A stretch of DNA of 64,000 nt, from the NCBI GenBank assembly GCA_016710265.1, contig JADJJL010000006.1, positions 310,001 through 374,000 on the forward strand, in the 5' to 3' direction. The DNA is from Saprospiraceae bacterium. Its GTDB lineage: Bacteria > Bacteroidota > Bacteroidia > Chitinophagales > Saprospiraceae. Below are positions 26,601 to 35,876 of the stretch, in pieces. Positions within the stretch are counted from its first letter, which is position 1, and every line of letters begins with the position of its first letter. Both the position numbers and the translations under genes were made by a program. The notes below the pieces were generated by a model. That model saw only the letters and a program-made list of their open reading frames with translations, was not told where the DNA came from and ran no database searches.

Positions 26601-27195
26601 AAAATCGCAGGTAAATGCAGGTAAATATACGATTCAAGTTTCTGATTCGGTAAATTGTGTGCATGAAATCGAAATTGAAATTTTAGAACCAGCTCCCATC
26701 GTGGTGGTCGAGACCATCACACATGCCAAAGGAAGCAATGGTAAAATAGAAATTGTGGCTTCCGGTGGAGTTCCTCCATATACATTTCAATGGTTTGATG
26801 ATCAATTACAAATTGGAGATCAAACACAAATTGAAAATTTGGTACCTGGTAAATATCGTTTGGAATTGGTAGATTCAAATCAGTGTAAAAAATATTTTGA
26901 ATACTGGGTTTTGGATGCATCTTCTGTAATAGAAACCGATGAATGGTCTGAACTAATTTATCCCAATCCAGCCATGGATTTTGTCAATATTGATTTGCGC
27001 GAATATCCGAATTCGAGATTGATTTATCAATTGATCTCTGAATCTGGTGCTGATCAAAAGAGATCTGGAAGTATAATGGGTGGAACTATTCAAAAAATCA
27101 GCTTAAACAATTTGGTTTCGGGTATTTATATCCTTCGTTTAACTGACCAACAGAAAGCCAGAGATTTTAAAATAAAAGTAATTTCAAATAAATAA
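23692..27195 (+). CDS. Large T9SS-exported VPS10/sortilin-like protein with SprB-type repeats
   Basis: 1167 residues. Signal peptide 1-19 ('NLLSAQ'). Residues about 20-110 are a charged helical region ('ERWAWYWRDRLNEDGSFPD') found at the front of many Bacteroidota VPS10-like proteins. Residues about 120-750 contain nine BNR-type turns (for example TTDGGVNY, STDGGQTW, TYNGGNSW, SIDGGQTW, TYDYGKNW, SKDRGKTW), forming a sortilin/VPS10 ten-bladed propeller. Residues about 760-920 are PKD-like Ig folds. Two SprB-like repeats follow ('QDVNCHGDSTGLIEWTFTGG', then 'GVPPYTFQWFDD'). The end is a type A T9SS domain (LIYPNPAMDFVNIDL, 'LVSGIYILRLTDQQ'). A cell-surface adhesin or glycan/protein-binding protein is likely; no hydrolase residues assigned. 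Confidence 0.9.
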   Translation: MKINFIVLLITLSFNLLSAQKQRLQKYIEEGRTFEEIYKRADRMVRLHQMEDKSYRKAYQEGRHKKDNQDNDRLRLERWAWYWRDRLNEDGSFPDLQNQLELYKSVKSNSFYRNASVWKHEGPIKNTGGYWGMGRTTHIDFHPSQNGTFYVAAPNGGLWKTTDGGVNYVSLGEDLPQQPVGVVVVDPKNPNNIFISLGEKEGWWQYGLGVYKSTDGGQTWKTTGLSWRLTESKVLFNLIMNPRNSNILLAATNNGLFKTYNGGNSWVKVLNDNYSDVVFMPGDTSVVYAAKNDYWGSCEVFKSTDGGSNFTQVSSFNTQKAYLKFAVTEANPQWLGVNASQDNTKKFFLSTNAGLSFTYKSDLPENLVFLISQVNPQIMYTGYVNVFKSIDGGQTWNQLTHWHGGTAYPEIHADQRYIGFHPRNKNEIYFCNDGGVYRYNETSDQWTELVNNLPITQFYKMALSNTNPPNLIGGSQDNGGFIRRANGTWGNTNGGDAMWQEIDPSNPNIGYTEYWGGTAVYRTTNNFFNLSEINQNIPGTPQGQWVTPFGLNPKNPKTFIIGYHDVFVSYNRGDQFSKLSQNLTGAEDRDLRVVRISPLDTLTILTTQANMVYRTYDYGKNWQKTNLTQSFEITDLCYHTKDTNRVWLSRSGLGNVKVMESKDRGKTWTNATANFVNTPVLALCYDEASNILFAGTDVGVFYSEVGNWDWQYYGTGLPYTSVTDLDIHHQTRKLYVSTYGRGFYSIDLPECFPLSVEVGAQVLDGSFSALDTVNYCVGQDINLRCNTTLTQGTFRWTGPQNLDSTFSQNQNIFIGKANFSKTGFYYLTYTSLDGCVKLDQVYVKVNNNPSGRITSDAKILDCNHAQILLRSSNQSVDFRYDWSYNGIPISDSSAMQISEPGLYHFKLLNTRTNCFVKDSVFIRKVEAPMLEASKQDVNCHGDSTGLIEWTFTGGLLPFTYTLSDDRLKNQKSQVNAGKYTIQVSDSVNCVHEIEIEILEPAPIVVVETITHAKGSNGKIEIVASGGVPPYTFQWFDDQLQIGDQTQIENLVPGKYRLELVDSNQCKKYFEYWVLDASSVIETDEWSELIYPNPAMDFVNIDLREYPNSRLIYQLISESGADQKRSGSIMGGTIQKISLNNLVSGIYILRLTDQQKARDFKIKVISNK

Positions 27196-27218
27196 TTTTT
27201 CCACTTTACCAAAATTCC

Positions 27219-29432
27219 ATGAAGCGATTAATTTTAGTTTTTCCATTTATTATTTTTTTTATTCTGTTTTCAAACCTTTTATTTGGAGGAGAGGGAATGT
27301 GGTTGCCCCATCTTTTAAAATCTCTGAATGAGAAAGACATGCAAGCGATGGGTATGAAAATGAAAGCAGAAGACATTTATTCTGTCAATAAGGGTTCACT
27401 TAAAGATGCCATCGTACATTTTGGTGGAGGATGTACAGGTGAAATAATTTCTGACAAAGGATTAATTCTTACGAATCACCACTGTGGCTATGGTTATATA
27501 CAATCACATTCTACAGTGGAAAAAAATTTAATGAAAGAAGGTTTTTGGTCCAAAGGAAATGATACTGAGTTGCCTTGTATGGGTTTATCTGTCACTTTTA
27601 TTGTCAGAATTGAAGACGTCACATCGGACATGCTACAAGGCATCACCGATGATATGAAGGACAATCAAAGAAGATTGTTGTACGACCAAAATCAAAATGA
27701 ACTTTTAAAAAAAATAAGCAAAGAATCATATCAGGATGTAATGATCCGTGGATTTTATCACGGCAATCAGTTTTATGCATTTGTGACTGAGACATACAAG
27801 GATGTGAGATTGGTGGGCACGCCACCTGAATCCATTGGAAAATTTGGTGCTGATACTGACAATTGGATTTGGCCAAGACATACTGGTGATTTTTCGTTAT
27901 TTAGGGTGTACGCCAGTGAAAATAATTTGCCTGCTGAATATTCGAAATCAAACAAACCATTTAAGCCGAGACATTTTTTACCGATATCGATGAGTGGGGT
28001 AGCGCAAGGAGATTTTACCATGGTTTTTGGATTCCCTGGTAGGACCAATGAATATTTGACAGAAGAAGGAGTGCGACAAATTACAGAAGTTCAGAATCCA
28101 GTGAGAATAGAAATTCGCGACAAGGTTTTAAAAATCATGGACAAATACATGAGGGCCAGTGAGAAAATAAAAATCCAATACAGTTCCAGTTATGCAGGCA
28201 TTGCCAATTCTTGGAAAAAATGGATTGGTGAGAGTCAAGGTGTTAAATTTACCAACGGTCTCGAAAGAAAAGAAAAATGGGATATGGAATTTCAGAAAAG
28301 GGTGGATCAAAATTTAGCTTGGGAAAAGTATAGAAAGTTAATTCCTGAATTGAAAAAAAATTACATCCAACTCGAACCCCTTGCTTTGGCCAAGGATTAT
28401 TATGCGGAGGCTTATCAAAGAAATACCCAATTGTACAATTGTTATATCAGAATGAAAAGACTTGCAGATGCTTATGAAGGCAGAGGTGAGGCGGTTTATT
28501 TGCAACGAAGAACGGAGATGTCAGAACAGGCAGCACAGATGTTCGGAAATATGGACATGAGAATTGAAAAAGAAATTATTGCAGCCACCACTGAAATAGT
28601 GCGCAAAGGAATTTCGACGGAGCTGTGGATGCCTTACTTGAAGGATAGATTGAATGAAGTCAACAGTGACTACATTGCGTTTGCAGAAAAACTTTTTTCA
28701 AGCAGTCAATTTACTTCTCCTGAAGCAATTGTAAAATTAAATTTGTTGCCTTATGCGGATTGGAAATTGGCGGTCCAATCAGATCCTGTTTGGAAGTTTT
28801 ATGAAGAGCTGAATTACTTTATCAATTATGGTATACAAGCGCAAGCGACGGTGTTGGAAGAAAATATTTCAGATTTACGTAGAATTCATATGGCCGCGTT
28901 ATTGGAAGTTTTTCCTGAACGCAGATTCTATCCAGATGCCAATTCAACTTTGCGTGTAAGCTATGGCAAAGTGGAAGGATTTAAACCGAGGGATGGGATT
29001 CAGTATCAAGCTCAAACTTATTTGGATGGCGTGATGGAAAAGTATGTACCTGGTGATTACGAATTTGACGTTCATCCAAAATTGATCAAATTGTACTCTG
29101 AGAAAGATTATGGCAGGTATGCTGAAAATGGTAAAATGCCTTTGGCGTTTATTGGTTCCAATCACACCACAGGTGGAAATTCAGGCAGTCCTGCCATTGA
29201 TGCACATGGTAATTTAATTGGATTAAATTTTGATAGAGTCTGGGAAGGAACCATGAGTGATGTCAATTACGATGTTTCCATCTGTAGGAATATTATGGTA
29301 GATGCGAGATACATTTTATTTATAGTGGACAAATTTGCGGGTGCAGGACATATTATCAATGAAATGAAATTGGTCTACCCCAAAAAAACATCCAAGAAGA
29401 ATAAAACCCCAATGCTAATAAAAGCATCCTAA
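27219..29432 (+). CDS. S46 family dipeptidyl-peptidase, DPP11-type (Asp/Glu-specific)
   Basis: 737 residues with an N-terminal hydrophobic export signal (about 1-23). S46 chymotrypsin-fold exopeptidase that removes dipeptides from the N-terminus of oligopeptides in the periplasm. The catalytic His lies in 'LTNHHCGYG' (residues 87-88), the Ser is Ser655 in 'TTGGNSGSPAID', and a 'NWIWPRHTGDFSLFR' segment holds the Asp. The residue after 'NFD' is Arg673, the position where Arg selects acidic P1 residues in DPP11 and Gly gives DPP7; both Ser655 and Arg673 coincide with the Porphyromonas numbering. So an Asp/Glu-specific DPP11 is inferred. Stands 23 bp after the VPS10-like gene. Confidence 0.92.
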   Translation: MKRLILVFPFIIFFILFSNLLFGGEGMWLPHLLKSLNEKDMQAMGMKMKAEDIYSVNKGSLKDAIVHFGGGCTGEIISDKGLILTNHHCGYGYIQSHSTVEKNLMKEGFWSKGNDTELPCMGLSVTFIVRIEDVTSDMLQGITDDMKDNQRRLLYDQNQNELLKKISKESYQDVMIRGFYHGNQFYAFVTETYKDVRLVGTPPESIGKFGADTDNWIWPRHTGDFSLFRVYASENNLPAEYSKSNKPFKPRHFLPISMSGVAQGDFTMVFGFPGRTNEYLTEEGVRQITEVQNPVRIEIRDKVLKIMDKYMRASEKIKIQYSSSYAGIANSWKKWIGESQGVKFTNGLERKEKWDMEFQKRVDQNLAWEKYRKLIPELKKNYIQLEPLALAKDYYAEAYQRNTQLYNCYIRMKRLADAYEGRGEAVYLQRRTEMSEQAAQMFGNMDMRIEKEIIAATTEIVRKGISTELWMPYLKDRLNEVNSDYIAFAEKLFSSSQFTSPEAIVKLNLLPYADWKLAVQSDPVWKFYEELNYFINYGIQAQATVLEENISDLRRIHMAALLEVFPERRFYPDANSTLRVSYGKVEGFKPRDGIQYQAQTYLDGVMEKYVPGDYEFDVHPKLIKLYSEKDYGRYAENGKMPLAFIGSNHTTGGNSGSPAIDAHGNLIGLNFDRVWEGTMSDVNYDVSICRNIMVDARYILFIVDKFAGAGHIINEMKLVYPKKTSKKNKTPMLIKAS

Positions 29433-29482
29433 AATGAAAAAGAATAAAATCAATTAATCCATTTTCTTTCGCTGCAATAGAC

Positions 29483-32400
29483 ATGAAAATAAAAAACTGT
29501 TTTGTCTCCCTTTCTATATTCATTGGTGCATTTTTGTTTCAAAATGTACTTAAAGCTCAGTGTACTGGCCTGGACGCGGATGCGGGTCCGGATTTATTTA
29601 CCTGTGATCCTGCAGATATGATCATGCTTCAAGGTGCAGTGAATGGCAACTATACAAAAATTATGTGGACTCCTTCTACAGGTTTAAGCAGTCCGGATGT
29701 CTTGGATCCTATGGTCACGCATAAAACTCCAGGGACTTATACCTACAGATTGACTGCGGAAGGTCAGGGAAATGTAAACCTCATTTTTAATGGCAATTTT
29801 GAATCTGGTAATTCCGGATTTAGTACGGAATATACTTTTGGAGCTCCCGGAAGTCCTTTTGGACCAAATAATTATGGCGTTGGTTCTAATCCTATGGCAT
29901 ACAACTCAGGTTTTAGTCCATGTGGGGATCATACATCCGGAGGAGGAAACATGATGGTTGTGGATGGCTCTACCGTTGCTGGCAGAAGAGTCTGGTGCCA
30001 AACAGTGCCTGTTGTGGTCGGTCGCGATTATTTATTTGAAATGTATGTGATGAATGTATTTCCTGTTGCGCCATCGCAAATATCGGTGACAGTCAATGGC
30101 AACAACCTTGCATTTGGAAGTGCAGGCGCATTGTGTGATTGGATAAGAATAGAGGGTTGTTTTAAGGCAACAAGTGGGACTGCCCAAATTTGTATATCAG
30201 AATCTTCTGGTGTTGGTTATGGCAATGATTTTGCAATTGACGACATTGCTTTGTTTGAAAAATGCACCGATTTTGATGATGTCACTGTTGAAATAGTGGA
30301 TATCAAAGCAAATATTTTAGCTCCCAATCTCCCAAGATGTGCTTCAGACCCATTTGACTTGTTTGCCACTGGTTCTTCTTTTGGTACAGGAATTACTTAT
30401 GAATGGTCCACTGATCTTGGAAGAATATTGTCGACCAATGGAATGATGGCTCGTGTAAGAGGAACAGGAACTTATACCCTTAAAGTCAAGTATAAAAATG
30501 GTGCGGTTGAATGTGAAGCAGAAGCACAGTTTGACTATCAGGCACCGGATGCATTGACAGGAAGCGTTAGAGCTTCTAGCAAGGTGACCTGCGCCAATGA
30601 CACCATTAATATCAGGGCGATCATGGGAACCGGTAGTGGAAACTTTACCTATAATTGGAGCCCTTCCGGCAATGTCTTAAACGGCCAGGGAACAGATGTT
30701 ATTAATGTGGTTTTGCCTGGAAGATATACGGTGACCATCACAGATGAGTTGGTGGATTGTAGTTTAATACTGGATGTTGATGTTTTGGCAGATACACTAC
30801 GTCCAATGATTTCTTTGATTGGAGATTCATTGATTAGTTGTTTAAAATCTGAAGTTTCTTTGACGGTTTCTCCGGGCGATACTTCCAAATTTGAAATTAC
30901 ATGGAGCGATCCACTTAATGTAGAAACTTATGATCAATCTTTGTTAAAATCAAAACTTGCAGGTGCTTATAAAGTCATTGTAACGGATAAAAATAATCAT
31001 TGTACAGATAGTATATTTTGGAATGTTGTAATAGATACATTAAGACCTGATTTCGAATTGGGTTTAGACCTTTCCATTGATTGTGTGGATAGTATTGTTA
31101 ATGTCACACCCTTGGAAACAAATCCATCCAATGCTGCAAATTATTTTTGGAACCTTGCAGGTACAATCTTACCCACCGAAAATGGATTGACTCCAAAAGC
31201 ATTAAGCAGCCCGGGTAAAGTCATTCTTCGAATTTTAAACACCCTCAATGGTTGTGAGGCGATTGATTCATTAAATATTATTGATCTTCGCAAAATACCG
31301 AATCTAGATGGTGGAATTGGAGATACTTTGACTTGTTTAAAAACACAAGTTTCTTTGAGCGCCATCACAAATCCACAAGACACCTTATTTTACAATTGGT
31401 CTACGGTGAATGGAAATATTCTTTCTGGAATGAACACACCGGATATCGTCCTGAATAAAAAAGCATGGTATTATATTTCGGTTTTAAATCCAACGAATGG
31501 TTGCACCAATTTAGATTCTGTTTTCATTGATGAAAATGTCCAAATTCCAGTTTCAGATGCTGGTCCTGACCAATTGTTTAAATGTCAAGATAGCCTTATT
31601 CTGATCAATGCAGGAGGAAGCAGTGTTGGCTCTACATTCAGTTATGAATGGGAGAGTTTAGATGGACAGATTGGAGCAGGTCAGAATACTTTATTGTTGG
31701 AAGCCCGCAAACCGGGAGAGTATACATTGATCGTAACCAATCTTGAAAATGGATGTGCTGATACTTCTTCTATTATGATTTTGGCAGATCAAAATTTACC
31801 TTTGATTCAAATATCATTGCCAGATACAATCAGTTGTAGTATAACAACTGTGACTCTAAACGCAAACGTGAGTTCACAAACAGGAAACCCCTTGGATGTA
31901 CTTTGGAGCAGTTCGTCTGGTGGATTGATCACCAATCCGGACGTGTTGCTTGCTCAGGTCAATCAACCCGGTACTTATATTCTTACAAGTACGGATCCAA
32001 GCAATGGATGTAAATCTACCAGTTCTGTCGTTGTTTTAATTGATACTTTAAAGCCTCTGGTCAATGCAGGCTTGGATTTAAAATGGAATTGTGCTACCCA
32101 AAATTTAATGCTTTTAGGTTCAGCTACTGCAGCTACATCCAGTTTAAGTTTTAGCTGGAGTACACTAGATGGTAGCATTATTGGAAATCCAAATATTCAA
32201 AACATCCAGGTTGGGAAAGAAGGAACTTATATTTTAAAAGTGACCAATTTAATCAATGGTTGCGAGGAAACAGATCTTGTGAATATCGCTTTAGACACTC
32301 GAAAACCTTTGATTAATATTTTAACTCCAGATACCCTAACCTGCCTTAAAACGATTGTCTCTTTAAATTCTAACGGTTCCGACCAAGGATCTAATTTTAA

Positions 32401-33583
32401 TTATCTTTGGAGCACAAGCAATGGTCAAATATTGACTCCGGCAACCAATGGTGTTATTGATGTGAATAGGCCTGGATTGTATACTTTGACCATCAGGGAT
32501 ACCAGTAATTTTTGCGAATCTATGAGTAGTGTTTCTGTGGTTGAAAATATTCAAGTTCCCTCTTTTTTAATTTCAACTCCTGGGCAACTGACATGTGCTA
32601 CAAAACAAGTGACACTGAATGCAATGACCAGCGGTCTTCCAAATCAATTTCAAATAGTTTGGTTTACCATTACTGGATTAATACAATCCGGAGCTAATTC
32701 AAATCTCTGCGTGGTAAGTCGTCCAGGTTTGTATTATGTTAAAGTGATTGATCCGATCAATGGATGTGAGAAAATAGATTCCGTTCTTGTTTTAGAAAAC
32801 ACCAATGTACCTACAGCTGTCGATTTATTCATTAATCAGGCAAAATGCAGTGGAGATATAGCATCATTGCAAATCTTAAACATTGAAGGTGGTCAAAGTC
32901 CATTCAATTTATTTTATGACAACTCTCCCATTGTAAACAATCAATTGTCGGGTATGAGTCCCGGCAGACATTTGATTCAAGTGATCGATGCAAACGGATG
33001 TATTTTCCAACAATTTATTGATGTCGATACTCCGACGGTTGTTTCACTTTCCATTATTCCAGAAGTTAAAATTAATTTTGGAGATAACTACCATTTTGTA
33101 CCCACTTTTGGAACTCCTATGGATTCAATTGCCTGGATAAGTTGGTCTCCTTCAGATTTTCTAAGTTGTAATGATTGCAGAGAACCTGACGCCATTAAAC
33201 CTACCGATGATATTGATTATGTCGTGACTTACGCAGACATGAATGGTTGTGTGGCATCTGCTCAGATAAAATTAAAAATTATCAAAAGAGGAATTTGGGT
33301 TCCCAATTCATTTAGTCCAAACGGTGACAATGTCAATGACTTTTTTTATCCTGTGGTTTCTCCGGATAGCTACAACAGCATTCGTCAAATGAGGATTTTT
33401 GATCGATGGGGAAACCAAATATTCTTTAGAGAAAACATACAACCCAATCAACCTTCTGATGGTTGGGATGGAACATACAAAGGACAATTGTTGAATCCAG
33501 GAGTGTATGTATGGATGTTGGATTTAGAATGGAAAAATGGTGAGATTGAAAAGTATCAAGGTGATCTAAGTTTGATACGATGA
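29483..33583 (+). CDS. Giant PKD-repeat surface protein with type B T9SS (CHU_C) C-terminus
   Basis: 1366 residues. Signal peptide about 1-26 ('NVLKAQ'). Residues about 27-95 are a PKD-like domain ('DADAGPDLFTCDPADMIMLQG'). About 100-260 resembles a galactose-binding-like jelly roll ('NLIFNGNFESGNSGFSTEY', '...FAIDDIALFEKC'). Residues about 350-1125 hold nine tandem 85-90-residue Ig/PKD-like units, each opening with a Cys ('VTCANDT', 'ISCLKSE', 'LTCLKTQ', 'LTCATKQ') and closing with 'NGCE' or similar, suggesting one disulfide per unit. A SprB-like segment follows, then 'WVPNSFSPNGDNVNDFFYPV', 'MRIFDRWGNQIFF' and 'DGWDGTYKGQ', the type B/gliding-associated sorting domain. Probable adhesin. Overlaps the next start by 4 nt. 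Confidence 0.92.
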   Translation: MKIKNCFVSLSIFIGAFLFQNVLKAQCTGLDADAGPDLFTCDPADMIMLQGAVNGNYTKIMWTPSTGLSSPDVLDPMVTHKTPGTYTYRLTAEGQGNVNLIFNGNFESGNSGFSTEYTFGAPGSPFGPNNYGVGSNPMAYNSGFSPCGDHTSGGGNMMVVDGSTVAGRRVWCQTVPVVVGRDYLFEMYVMNVFPVAPSQISVTVNGNNLAFGSAGALCDWIRIEGCFKATSGTAQICISESSGVGYGNDFAIDDIALFEKCTDFDDVTVEIVDIKANILAPNLPRCASDPFDLFATGSSFGTGITYEWSTDLGRILSTNGMMARVRGTGTYTLKVKYKNGAVECEAEAQFDYQAPDALTGSVRASSKVTCANDTINIRAIMGTGSGNFTYNWSPSGNVLNGQGTDVINVVLPGRYTVTITDELVDCSLILDVDVLADTLRPMISLIGDSLISCLKSEVSLTVSPGDTSKFEITWSDPLNVETYDQSLLKSKLAGAYKVIVTDKNNHCTDSIFWNVVIDTLRPDFELGLDLSIDCVDSIVNVTPLETNPSNAANYFWNLAGTILPTENGLTPKALSSPGKVILRILNTLNGCEAIDSLNIIDLRKIPNLDGGIGDTLTCLKTQVSLSAITNPQDTLFYNWSTVNGNILSGMNTPDIVLNKKAWYYISVLNPTNGCTNLDSVFIDENVQIPVSDAGPDQLFKCQDSLILINAGGSSVGSTFSYEWESLDGQIGAGQNTLLLEARKPGEYTLIVTNLENGCADTSSIMILADQNLPLIQISLPDTISCSITTVTLNANVSSQTGNPLDVLWSSSSGGLITNPDVLLAQVNQPGTYILTSTDPSNGCKSTSSVVVLIDTLKPLVNAGLDLKWNCATQNLMLLGSATAATSSLSFSWSTLDGSIIGNPNIQNIQVGKEGTYILKVTNLINGCEETDLVNIALDTRKPLINILTPDTLTCLKTIVSLNSNGSDQGSNFNYLWSTSNGQILTPATNGVIDVNRPGLYTLTIRDTSNFCESMSSVSVVENIQVPSFLISTPGQLTCATKQVTLNAMTSGLPNQFQIVWFTITGLIQSGANSNLCVVSRPGLYYVKVIDPINGCEKIDSVLVLENTNVPTAVDLFINQAKCSGDIASLQILNIEGGQSPFNLFYDNSPIVNNQLSGMSPGRHLIQVIDANGCIFQQFIDVDTPTVVSLSIIPEVKINFGDNYHFVPTFGTPMDSIAWISWSPSDFLSCNDCREPDAIKPTDDIDYVVTYADMNGCVASAQIKLKIIKRGIWVPNSFSPNGDNVNDFFYPVVSPDSYNSIRQMRIFDRWGNQIFFRENIQPNQPSDGWDGTYKGQLLNPGVYVWMLDLEWKNGEIEKYQGDLSLIR

Positions 33584-34260
33584 TTCAGGAACCAAGTATT
33601 TTATATGAAGATAAATATATACTGATCATTCATAAACCTTGTGGAATGGTTTGTGAAGCACAGCGAAAAAATACCTTTCAAAATGTCGAACAATGGGTTT
33701 TAGATTATTATAAGTCGTCGGGTCAAAAAGCAAAAAACCTGATCGTTGGAATATGTCACAGATTGGATAGACCGGTTTCTGGTGTAATGATGATTGCAAA
33801 GAAACCTGCTGCATTAAAAGTTTTAAATTCGATGTTCCAAAAAAGGCTAGTAAAAAAATATTATCACGCGCTGGTTGAATCTGATGCATCGCAAATTCCT
33901 TTTTCACCAAAACTTTATCACAATAAAGACGAGCAAAGTATAATGGCCATCGTCTCTGATCAAGCTTCCGAGGATTCAAAACCCATTAAATCAGAATTTG
34001 AATGCTTAGAGGCAAACGCAAAATTTTCTATTGTTAAAGTAAGAATTATAACTGGAAAATATCATCAAATTCGTGCTTCCTTATCATTCCTAGGACATCC
34101 GGTGTGGAATGATCATCGATATGGTGGTATTAAAAGGATGGGATTGGAAGCCATCGGTCTGCAAGCCACGCAACTCGATTTTAACCATCCGACCACCAAT
34201 GCTCCAATGTCCATCAGTATTGAAAATACTTTGGTACAAGATTTTGTAGATCTATCATAG
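33580..34260 (+). CDS. RluA-family RNA pseudouridine synthase
   Basis: 226 residues. Converts specific uridines in rRNA or tRNA to pseudouridine. The catalytic aspartate is Asp63 in 'GICHRLDRPVSGVMMIAKK'; 'YEDKYILIIHKPCGMVCE' and 'IITGKYHQIRASLSFLGHPVWNDHRYGG' complete the family signature. There is no S4 domain, so it is of the short RluA/RluC-like catalytic type and its target cannot be told from sequence. Its ATG overlaps the stop of the surface-protein gene (ATGA), so translation is probably coupled even though functions are unrelated. Confidence 0.92.
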   Translation: MIQEPSILYEDKYILIIHKPCGMVCEAQRKNTFQNVEQWVLDYYKSSGQKAKNLIVGICHRLDRPVSGVMMIAKKPAALKVLNSMFQKRLVKKYYHALVESDASQIPFSPKLYHNKDEQSIMAIVSDQASEDSKPIKSEFECLEANAKFSIVKVRIITGKYHQIRASLSFLGHPVWNDHRYGGIKRMGLEAIGLQATQLDFNHPTTNAPMSISIENTLVQDFVDLS

Positions 34261-34330
34261 GTTTAATACATGAATTGGACCTCTTCGTTCCTAAGGGTAT
34301 TTTTGTCAATTTTTAATCTTAGATTTGGAT

Positions 34331-34338
34331 TAGCTTTG
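34331..34338 (+). promoter_or_regulatory. Putative -7 element of the propionyl-CoA operon
   Basis: TAGCTTTG fits TAnnTTTG and lies 21 nt before the BCCP start. No TTTG at the ideal 19-nt spacing. Confidence 0.4.
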
Positions 34339-34358
34339 CAGTTTGTTAGTATATTAAA

Positions 34359-34838
34359 ATGGGAAAAATTCAAATCTTTGTTGATAATCAGGAAGTTGAA
34401 CTTGATGAATTAAGTTTAATGTCTATAGATGCAAAAAATATATCTGAAGATAATTGGCATATTATCCACAAAAACCAATCCATTAAGGCTGAATTGCAAT
34501 CCATTTCATTGAATGAACGAATGGTGCTGCTTAAGGTAAATGGAAAAATTTATCGCTGTAAAATTGGTAGCAATATCGACGAGCTGATTTCTAAAATTAA
34601 TTTCACAAAAAAAGATTCAAACGCAGAAAAAATAGTCCTATCGCCTATGGCAGGATTGATGATCGATATTCACGTTGAAGTAGGGCAGCTTGTATCAAAA
34701 GGCAGTAAATTATTATCCCTGGAAGCCATGAAAATGGAAAATGTCATTAAATCAAATGTGGATGGAGAGATTGAAGAAATTTTTGTTGTCAAAGGAAGTA
34801 AGGTTGAAAAATCCCAGCTTTTAATCAAGTTCAAATAA
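34359..34838 (+). CDS. Biotin carboxyl carrier protein of an acyl-CoA carboxylase
   Basis: 159 residues. The C-terminal 75 residues are a biotinyl domain with 'SPMAGLMIDIHVEVGQLVSKG' and 'LSLEAMKMENVIKS', the Lys in AMKM being the biotinylation site. The N-terminal half is a short beta-rich region. Carries CO2 from the biotin carboxylase to the carboxyltransferase. First gene of the unit bccp-mutA-accC-mutB; the next start follows its stop directly. The context with methylmalonyl-CoA mutase makes propionyl-CoA the likely substrate. Confidence 0.9.
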   Translation: MGKIQIFVDNQEVELDELSLMSIDAKNISEDNWHIIHKNQSIKAELQSISLNERMVLLKVNGKIYRCKIGSNIDELISKINFTKKDSNAEKIVLSPMAGLMIDIHVEVGQLVSKGSKLLSLEAMKMENVIKSNVDGEIEEIFVVKGSKVEKSQLLIKFK

Positions 34839-35876
34839 ATGGAGCAAATGCAAGAAGTACTCCAGTATTCCGGACAAGATTGGTTAGATGCAGTTGGCTC
34901 CACTTCAGAAAATATTAAAAGTCATATAATATTTGATGACATCATAGGAGCATCATTTCCACACCCGGATTTGGTGCAATGGAAGGGAGAAATTCATCCT
35001 ATGAGAACTGTTGAAAGATTGGCAGGATTGTATTTGCAAAATCAATCTTTGGATCCATTGGATGTACAATCTTCAAAAGATCTGTTGTTTTACGCATTGG
35101 AACATGGAGTGGAACATTTGAAGTGGTCGATCAGTGATTTGAATCATCTATCAAATATTCCATTGGTTTTTCAGGGAGTGCATTTGGATATGATTCAATT
35201 AAGCATACCACTTCCATCTGGATTGAATTCAGACCAACACAAAAACTACATTCAAGAATTTATAAAACTGAAGGGCCCTGTTGCATTTGAATTTGATCAA
35301 CACACTGATTTTGATTTATTGCAAATGCAAACTTTATTTCACGAAAACGCTAATATTAAATTTAATTTTATCCATTCTATTCAGCTGAATAATTTTTCAA
35401 ATTGGTCAAATAAATTGTTGGATTCTATCAAATTATTTTTTCAAAATAATAAGTATTTACTACAAGTTCAATACATTATTCGACTGCAATTGTCTAAAGA
35501 TTTTTTAAGCAATGTTGCAATGTTACGCGCGCTGCGATTTTTGATTGCACATGAAAAATGGGAAAGGGTTTTTATAGAAACTGAAGTTAATTTACATGAC
35601 CTTAGTGATGACCCATTTCACAATCAAATTCATCAATCAATGTGTAGTCTTTCTGCAATGTTGGGGGGAGCAGATACCATTTGGTTAAGTCCAAATGATT
35701 TGAATGAGAAACATTATTCCAAGCAGTGGTTGCGAACAGTATTGCATACCATTCATATTCTTAAAAAAGAAAGCTATCTTGATTTGGTCAATGATCCCTT
35801 GAAGGGCTCTTACTATGTAGAAGATTTAAGTCAACAGTTTTTTTATAAATTGAAATCTACACAAAGCCATCCATGA
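34839..35876 (+). CDS. mutA: Methylmalonyl-CoA mutase small subunit, truncated/divergent
   Basis: 345 residues, much shorter than typical MutA (about 600). The TIM-barrel region is recognisable only in parts: 'EIHPMRTVERLAG' near the N-terminus is close to the family, and 'IHQSMCSLSAMLGGADTIWLSPND' matches the strand-loop where catalytic subunits have 'RTAVEAMAAVLGG'. 'NDPLKGSYYVEDL' matches 'DPLGGSFYLENL' in MutB. There is no B12-binding domain. It presumably pairs with MutB as the non-catalytic subunit. Starts at the base after the BCCP stop and overlaps accC by 4 nt. Confidence 0.85.
   Translation: MEQMQEVLQYSGQDWLDAVGSTSENIKSHIIFDDIIGASFPHPDLVQWKGEIHPMRTVERLAGLYLQNQSLDPLDVQSSKDLLFYALEHGVEHLKWSISDLNHLSNIPLVFQGVHLDMIQLSIPLPSGLNSDQHKNYIQEFIKLKGPVAFEFDQHTDFDLLQMQTLFHENANIKFNFIHSIQLNNFSNWSNKLLDSIKLFFQNNKYLLQVQYIIRLQLSKDFLSNVAMLRALRFLIAHEKWERVFIETEVNLHDLSDDPFHNQIHQSMCSLSAMLGGADTIWLSPNDLNEKHYSKQWLRTVLHTIHILKKESYLDLVNDPLKGSYYVEDLSQQFFYKLKSTQSHP

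Noticed and set aside
34462..34470. TTATCCACA, an exact DnaA box sequence
   Set aside because: It is a single copy inside the BCCP coding sequence, 5 kb from dnaA, and no cluster of boxes surrounds it; not an origin.
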